64,000 nucleotides of DNA from Planctomycetota bacterium (GTDB lineage: Bacteria > Planctomycetota > PLA2 > JAEUHO01). The translations under genes were made by a program, and so were the position numbers. The DNA is taken from assembly GCA_028281445.1 (NCBI GenBank), contig JANQJW010000053.1:1-64000 (forward strand), written 5' to 3'. Shown in pieces: positions 58,864-64,000 of this stretch. Within the stretch, counting starts at the first letter, position 1. Each line of letters starts with the position of its first letter. The notes under the pieces were generated by a model, which saw only the letters and a program-made list of their open reading frames with translations, was not told the DNA's origin and ran no database searches.

Positions 58864-59577
58864 TTAGCGGTTGCGGAACCGCTCGGTCATCTCCTCGAGG
58901 ACCTCGGCGAAGTGGATCGAGATCCGCGTCGCCTTGTTCCGGAAGTACTGGTACGCGGTGACGGCGGGGATCGCCACGAGCAGACCGAGGAAGGTCGTGA
59001 CGAGCGCGGCCGAGATACCGCCGGCGAGGTCGGCCGGCGTCACCTTGGCGCCCAGCGTAACGATCGTCTGGAAGGCCGTGATCATACCGGACACCGTCCC
59101 GAACAGACCGAGCATGGGGGCCACGTTGGAAAGGAAGAGCATCCAGCTCACCTTCTGCTGCAGCTTCACGGCCTCGACGCCGGCGGCGGCCTCCATGGCC
59201 TCCTTGACCTTCGAGTAGCCCTCGTTGAGGCGCGGGAGACCCGCGGCCAACGAGCGCGTCACGAAGTTGGGCTCCGACTCGCAGAGCTCGAGCGCTTCCT
59301 GGTACTCGTCTTCTTCGAGGAGTGCTTCGACTTCGTCGATCAACTCGGGCGGGCAGATCTTGTCTGCACGGACGTTGACGCCGAACTCGATGATGAGCGC
59401 GAGGGTCGCGACCGAGAGCAGGATGATGACCCAACCGATCGGGCCGCCCTTGGTCAGGATGGACTGGACGAAGCCTTCCGACTCTTCACCCTCGTCCTGC
59501 GCGAAGGCAGTTGCCGGGAAGGCGATGAGGGCCGTGAGGATGAGGCCGATGAGCACGAAAACGTGAAGCTTGGACAT
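58864..59577 (-). CDS. exbB: ExbB/TolQ/MotA-family proton channel protein with cleavable signal
   Basis: 237 residues from the ATG at 59577, with GGGGAG upstream. A signal peptide (LHVFVLIGLILTALIAFPAT, AFA) precedes the first family helix (IGWVIILLSVATLALIIEFG). Then a cytoplasmic helical stretch (EALLEEDEYQEALELCESEP) and the conserved helix pair (WMLFLSNVAPMLGLFGTVSG, GGISAALVTTFLGLLVAIPA with the key Thr). ExbB pentamers surround ExbD dimers and conduct protons. It is the only ExbB for at least four ExbD genes in the same direction. Confidence 0.92.
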   Translation of the reverse strand: MSKLHVFVLIGLILTALIAFPATAFAQDEGEESEGFVQSILTKGGPIGWVIILLSVATLALIIEFGVNVRADKICPPELIDEVEALLEEDEYQEALELCESEPNFVTRSLAAGLPRLNEGYSKVKEAMEAAAGVEAVKLQQKVSWMLFLSNVAPMLGLFGTVSGMITAFQTIVTLGAKVTPADLAGGISAALVTTFLGLLVAIPAVTAYQYFRNKATRISIHFAEVLEEMTERFRNR

Positions 59578-59810
59578 GACGCTGACTGTCTCCCCGGAAG
59601 GTGGACCCGCGGGCGCCTCCCAGCGCAATCCGCAGGCCGAGACGGGCTTGATTCAAGGCGCGAAAGCGTACCCTCTCACGCTGTTTCTGGCTACTTCGTT
59701 CCTTGGCGTCGGAAGGCCGTGAATCGGCCCCCGGCGCCGTACTACTGGGATTTGGCGTGCTCTTCGCCGAGGCCCTCCGGACCACGGCGACGGGCGCGCC
59801 GCAACTGGTG

Positions 59811-61175
59811 TTACTTGGGTCGGTTTGCCCACGTGCTGTCGGGGTAGTCCCGGCGCAGCGTCTTCACCGCTTCGTCCCGCATCGTGACGTACATGTCCTT
59901 CACGTCGGGCTTTTTGGCGGCATCCGCAGCCTTCGCCGCCCCATCCGCTGCCTTGGCGAGGTAGTGGAGTGCGCGCGCGGGCTGATCGGGCACCTGGAAG
60001 TACTTCACGACCACGGCCTTAAAGGCGAGCAGTGCGTCCTCGTACTTCGGCCGGGGCTCGTTCAGGTAGGCCAGGCCGATGCCATTCAGCGCCACGGCTT
60101 GAACGACCGGATCGCGCGCGCCCGCCACGAGGGCGGTGACGGCGGCCGGCGGCAGTCCCTTGGCCTTCGCGCGGTCCCGGATCGTCTCGGGCATGCCCTG
60201 GCGGATCCAGTTGCGCAGGTCGGCGAATGCAGACGCCGCCTTGCGTTTCTCGGCTTGCTTCAGCTTGACGGCGGCGACCCGCATGCGGGCGCGGCTGTAG
60301 TAGCGGCCGTACTCCCACTGCATCCACCCGCGCTGCTCGTCCTTCAGCAGGAACTCCATGGTCGTCGCGGCACCGTTGTAGCCCTCGATGGCACCCGGCG
60401 GGTTGCTCTTGGCCTCGGCGATCGCGCCGGCGCCGGCCTTGCCCTCGTAGGCCCAACGCGGCTCGAGAGGTACGCGCACCGCGGAGTTGTGCAGCTCCTG
60501 GAACACCGGCCCTGCGTCGTCGTAGCGCGCGAGCGCGACGAGGATGTGGCCCTTGAGATAGAGCGCCTCGGCATAGAAGCGGCTGTTGCCGCCGGCGAAG
60601 CGGCCGAGGAAGCCGCCCGTCTTGTTCTTCTCGGCGCCCGGGACCGGTACATCGTCGATGGCCAGGCGCGCCTCGTCGATCAACGCGCGATCGTTCGTCT
60701 GCTTGCCGAGCAGGTAGAGCGCCTTGGCGTAGTAGAAGTGCGAGTACTCACTCGTCCACGGCGGACGACGGTTTCGGCCCTTGGGATCGTTGGCGCTGAA
60801 GCTGTTGTAGCTCCTTTCCCCGGACGCGAGATCCGACTTCCAGCCGCCGCCGCTGATCGCGCGCAGGGCATCCGCAGCTTCGCGGTAGTTGCCGCGCTCG
60901 ACCTCGGCGATGGCGTTGCGCAGGTTCTCGGCCGTGACGGACTTGTCCGTGCTGCGGACGATGTCCACCACCTCGAGCGTCTTGACGACCTTCTCGGCGC
61001 TGCGCTCGCGCTCCTTGTACTTCACCTCGCCCCAGCTCTCGGAGGTGACGCGCCAGCAGCGGATCTTGCTCGTGGCACCCGTGTTGAGGTCGCGCACGAT
61101 GATCTCGTCGGCGAGGGCATCGCCCGCCAGGCAGGCGATCAGGACGACGCAAAGGGTTGCGATTCGGAACTTCAT
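59811..61175 (-). CDS. Periplasmic TPR-like repeat protein of the ExbB/ExbD cluster
   Basis: 454 residues with a signal peptide (MKFRIATLCVVLIACLAGDALA). After a small N-terminal domain (IRCWRVTSESWGEVKYKERE) most of the chain is helical hairpins of TPR type (AIAEVERGNYREAADALRAI, HFYYAKALYLLGKQTNDRAL, YAEALYLKGHILVALARYDD, LNGIGLAYLNEPRPKYEDAL). Such proteins commonly accompany ExbB/ExbD sets in this kind of genome and may be the periplasmic scaffold or client. It lies 24 bases downstream of the next TPR gene, so they form one operon. Confidence 0.75.
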   Translation of the reverse strand: MKFRIATLCVVLIACLAGDALADEIIVRDLNTGATSKIRCWRVTSESWGEVKYKERERSAEKVVKTLEVVDIVRSTDKSVTAENLRNAIAEVERGNYREAADALRAISGGGWKSDLASGERSYNSFSANDPKGRNRRPPWTSEYSHFYYAKALYLLGKQTNDRALIDEARLAIDDVPVPGAEKNKTGGFLGRFAGGNSRFYAEALYLKGHILVALARYDDAGPVFQELHNSAVRVPLEPRWAYEGKAGAGAIAEAKSNPPGAIEGYNGAATTMEFLLKDEQRGWMQWEYGRYYSRARMRVAAVKLKQAEKRKAASAFADLRNWIRQGMPETIRDRAKAKGLPPAAVTALVAGARDPVVQAVALNGIGLAYLNEPRPKYEDALLAFKAVVVKYFQVPDQPARALHYLAKAADGAAKAADAAKKPDVKDMYVTMRDEAVKTLRRDYPDSTWANRPK

Positions 61176-61199
61176 GGGTCGGATCCTTCTCGTGTCGTC

Positions 61200-63998
61200 C
61201 TACTTGTTGCGGTCCGGGTCAGGCAGCTTGTCGAGGATGAGATTCAGCGGCTTCAAGCCGACGCGCTCGCGCAGCGTCTCGAGCTTGTTCAGCGCCTTCT
61301 TGAGCTCCCCGCGAGTCTGCGGCCGTACGTCGTCACCCAGCTCGGGACTCGACGTGTTCAGGCCGCGAATCATCTTCGAGGCCCGGCGTACCCACTCGGC
61401 GGCGGTCGGATCCGCCGCGCCGGAGCTGGCCTTGATCTTGAGATCCGCGCCGTTGATGAAGGCGCGCAGCTTGATGACCTGCGCTTCCCACCAGCGTTCG
61501 GAGTTCTCTTCCTCCGCGAAGCGGCCCTGCACGAGGCTGTCCGCCAGGTTCCGGGCCTTCATCATGTTCTCGAACTGGCCCGACTCGCTGTAGATCCACG
61601 CCAGTGCCATGCGGAACTCCGCGCTCGACTCGGCGTGCAAGCGATAGAACGGCATGTCGAAGCCGGCGATCTCGAAGCCCTTCACGGTGCGCTCGAGCTC
61701 GGCCTGCGTCATCTGCTCATCGACGAACTGCTTGAAGTAGCCCACAGCGTTCTGATAACGCTTGTTGTCGACCTCGGTCTTGAAGATCGGGAGCTTGGTA
61801 CCCGACGGCTCACCGAGCGAGCTGACAGCACGCTGGAACTCCTCGACGGTAGACACGCGCGGCAGGGCGAAGCGGTGGCGCTTGTCGCCCGCCTGGCGCT
61901 GCCACGGAATGACCACGAGGTCGCCCGCGAGCACGCCGACGACCAGCTCGTTGTTCTCCGGGATCTTGGCGATCGAACCTTGCAGGCGATCCAGGGCCTT
62001 CTGCACCAGCGCGCCGCGCTCTTCCGAACCCTCGTCGGCCGCGGCGGCCAGACGTGCGTAGATCGTGCCGAGGCGTGCCAGCGCCAGGCGCTTCTTCGCG
62101 TCATCCGCATCGGGGAGCTTCAGGTAGTCCTCGTAGAGCTGGTTCGCCTTCGCCCAGTTCTCGGGGACGTCGGGGCGCAGCTGCGCGGCCTTGAAGAAGA
62201 GATCCCCGAAGATCTCGACGTTCTTTGCCATGCGCTTCTGTCCGCTGACGATCAGCGCGTCGTCCCAGTCCTTGAAGTAGTTCGCGGCCTTGACGATCGG
62301 TTCGTAGAGCTGCTGGCCCAGGCCGCGGATCTGCTTGTCGAGCTCCGTGACCTCCTTCTCCAGCGCTTCGCGCTCCGCGCGCAGCCGGTTGGCCTTTTCC
62401 GTGAGGTCCTTGATGCGCTGCTCGAGCTGCGGGATCTCCTTCTTGGCCTCGTCGTAGTCCGCCTTCTCGATGCCGCCGTCGACCCCGTCGGCCTTGGCCT
62501 TGTCGTAGGCCGCCACCAGCTCTTCGAGCTTGCCCTTACGAGCCTGGAGGTCGGCCAGCAGCTCGACGGCGCGCGTCTCGTTGCGGTCCGTCGTCCGCAG
62601 GCGGGTGCGCGCGCCGCTGAGCGGAGCCTCGGCCGTGCCCTTGAGCTTGATCAACGCGGCCTTGCGATCCTTGTCGATCTCGCGGGCCTTGTCGTTGAAG
62701 TGATCCGCGAGTCCGAACGTGATCTTCGGCAGGCGGAAGTACTTGGGGTCTTCCTTCAACAGCTTGCGGTACGGCTTGTCGCTGGCCGGGATGTCGCCCT
62801 TGCCGACGTGCGCCATGACCATGTGGCCCAGCGCGCCGGAGTAGTACCGGCCGCCCTTGAGCTTGTCGTACTCGACGTGCCAGCCGTCCAGCGTCTTCAG
62901 GACCTCGTCCCACTTCTTCATCCGCCACTCGGCCTCGGCCTTCCAGAACAGGGCCTTGCCCTTCTCGAGCTTGCGGCGCTGGGCGACGGTCGGGAACTGC
63001 TTGGCCTGCGCCTTGGCAGCGGACGAGTCCCAGAACGCGAAGGCGTCCTTGACCGCGTTGAGCATGCCCTGCCAGTTCTCGCGCAGGTACTGCGACGTGA
63101 TCAGGGCGACGAGGGCCGCGTCCTGCTTGGGCGACTTCATGTCCTTTGCGACCTCGCGGAAGCCTTCGTCGGCCTTCTTCACGAGGCTGCGCCACTTGCT
63201 GTCCTTGGCGGTCTTCGCAGCCCGCGCTTCGTTCATCGCCTCCGTAGCGGAGTTCCACTGGCCGGCCTGGCTCGACGGATGCCCCTGGTAGTCCTTGGCG
63301 AACGAGCCGCGCACGCGCTTGAACTGACGGCCGTAGACCTGCGATTGCGTGAGGTCGAAGAGTTGCTTCCACGTCTGCTGGGCGCGGAGGCGGATGTAGC
63401 CGAGGCGGATCATGTTGGGGTCGTCTTCGGCGCCCGTCTTCGGCACGAGCCCGTCGATCCAGATCTCGTGCACGGGTTCGTAGGACAGCGCGGAGGCCAG
63501 CAGGTCCCCCTGCTCCTTGTAGGCCTTGCCGATGCGTTCCCACGTCGGGATCAGGTAGGTCTCGGCGTTCTCGCGCGTGCGCGGAACGGCGGCGATTACG
63601 CGCATGTACGCGCTGATCGCGTCACCCCACTTCTTCTCGAGGAAGAAGTCGTCGGCCACGCGCTTGAGCACCGTCGGGTCCGCCTTGATCGAGCCCGTGC
63701 CGCGGCTGCCGCCCGCCAGCATGATGCGAAGCTGGCGGTTGGCGAGCGCCTCGAGATAGCTCTTGCCGAGCTTCTTGGCGTACTCACCTGCGCGCTTGGC
63801 GATGTCGACCGCGTCGCTCTGGCGATCGCGGGCCATCTCGATCTTGGCCCACTCCAGCAGGGCGCGAATGCCGTTGTCCTGGCGCCACGCCGTCGGGTGG
63901 CGCTCTTCCATCGTCTTCAGGTAGGTCGCGCCCAGGCGGTGGAAGTTCTCGCCGCCGAGGCGGCCGGCTTCGAGGCAGGCCTGGCCCAGGTGGTAGTA
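61200..63998 (-). CDS. Large TPR/coiled-coil protein, 5' end outside the window
   Basis: At least 932 residues. The frame stays open to the right edge (YYHLGQACLEAGRLGGENFH precedes the first visible Met at 63911), so the true start lies beyond. TPR-like repeats dominate (YLEALANRQLRIMLAGGS, DFFLEKKWGDAISAYMRVIA, ALFWKAEAEWRMKKWDEVLK). A coiled coil lies around 62330-62460 (LEQRIKDLTEKANRLRAERE). The C-terminal part contains more helical repeats and ends at KLPDPDRNK. It is the upstream member of the ExbB/ExbD operon and is probably a secreted scaffold; no enzyme motif is seen. Confidence 0.75.
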   Translation of the reverse strand, partial: YYHLGQACLEAGRLGGENFHRLGATYLKTMEERHPTAWRQDNGIRALLEWAKIEMARDRQSDAVDIAKRAGEYAKKLGKSYLEALANRQLRIMLAGGSRGTGSIKADPTVLKRVADDFFLEKKWGDAISAYMRVIAAVPRTRENAETYLIPTWERIGKAYKEQGDLLASALSYEPVHEIWIDGLVPKTGAEDDPNMIRLGYIRLRAQQTWKQLFDLTQSQVYGRQFKRVRGSFAKDYQGHPSSQAGQWNSATEAMNEARAAKTAKDSKWRSLVKKADEGFREVAKDMKSPKQDAALVALITSQYLRENWQGMLNAVKDAFAFWDSSAAKAQAKQFPTVAQRRKLEKGKALFWKAEAEWRMKKWDEVLKTLDGWHVEYDKLKGGRYYSGALGHMVMAHVGKGDIPASDKPYRKLLKEDPKYFRLPKITFGLADHFNDKAREIDKDRKAALIKLKGTAEAPLSGARTRLRTTDRNETRAVELLADLQARKGKLEELVAAYDKAKADGVDGGIEKADYDEAKKEIPQLEQRIKDLTEKANRLRAEREALEKEVTELDKQIRGLGQQLYEPIVKAANYFKDWDDALIVSGQKRMAKNVEIFGDLFFKAAQLRPDVPENWAKANQLYEDYLKLPDADDAKKRLALARLGTIYARLAAAADEGSEERGALVQKALDRLQGSIAKIPENNELVVGVLAGDLVVIPWQRQAGDKRHRFALPRVSTVEEFQRAVSSLGEPSGTKLPIFKTEVDNKRYQNAVGYFKQFVDEQMTQAELERTVKGFEIAGFDMPFYRLHAESSAEFRMALAWIYSESGQFENMMKARNLADSLVQGRFAEEENSERWWEAQVIKLRAFINGADLKIKASSGAADPTAAEWVRRASKMIRGLNTSSPELGDDVRPQTRGELKKALNKLETLRERVGLKPLNLILDKLPDPDRNK

Positions 63999-64000
63999 GC

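Noticed and set aside
57103..59847. 914-codon plus-strand open frame over the ExbB/ExbD genes
   Set aside because: It crosses five coding units and their gaps; the minus-strand products have unmistakable ExbB/ExbD motifs.

Overview
The window is a high-GC, gene-dense bacterial chromosome segment from a diderm (Gram-negative-type) organism. No rRNA, tRNA, phage, transposase or CRISPR was found. The best guess is a Planctomycetota lineage, probably from a metagenome. Reasons: an ECF sigma factor whose stop overlaps the start of a receptor-like Ser/Thr kinase; large families of ExbD1/ExbD2 proteins beside one ExbB; a CRTAC1/FG-GAP protein; a sulfatase-like protein with TPR-like repeats; and many envelope proteins with lipid A acyltransferases, an LptD-like protein and a secretin. 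This is inference from gene content, not a phylogeny.

Layout. 1-8.3 kb: tail of an HtrA-like protease, a FecR-like membrane protein and a giant (1996 aa) GspK-like pseudopilin. 8.4-16.9 kb: a pseudo-esterase, EF-P with a DUF374 acyltransferase, two tandem LpxL-like acyltransferases, a 34-aa membrane microprotein, a CRTAC1-type secreted protein and a lipoprotein. 16.9-27.3 kb: RecQ, sigma factor plus kinase, a DUF2306-like membrane operon, a P1 peptidase, a second sigma factor with an unusual anti-sigma factor, a CorC/CNNM protein and a metallo-beta-lactamase-fold phosphodiesterase. 27.4-45.8 kb: two oligopeptide-type ABC importer gene sets around murJ, an lptD-like gene and coaD; only the second set carries an ATPase, with two nucleotide-binding domains in one chain. 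45.8-50.7 kb: RidA, a HAD hydrolase, a hybrid histidine kinase and a pirin. 50.8-64 kb (minus strand): a secretin, a sulfatase-like protein, five ExbD-type proteins, one ExbB and two TPR proteins, the last cut by the window edge.

The strongest candidate for something undescribed is the anti-sigma factor at 24159-25184. After a zinc-binding anti-sigma domain and one membrane helix, its outer part is two ExbD periplasmic domains in series, one ExbD1-like and one ExbD2-like, matching the free ExbD1/ExbD2 proteins at 55.8-58.8 kb. This suggests an ECF sigma circuit that senses the ExbB/ExbD machine. A second theme is a palindromic repeat family whose outer TAG supplies the stop codon of four neighbouring genes. 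A related repeat brackets a fifth ExbD-like gene whose proton-relay helix has been replaced.
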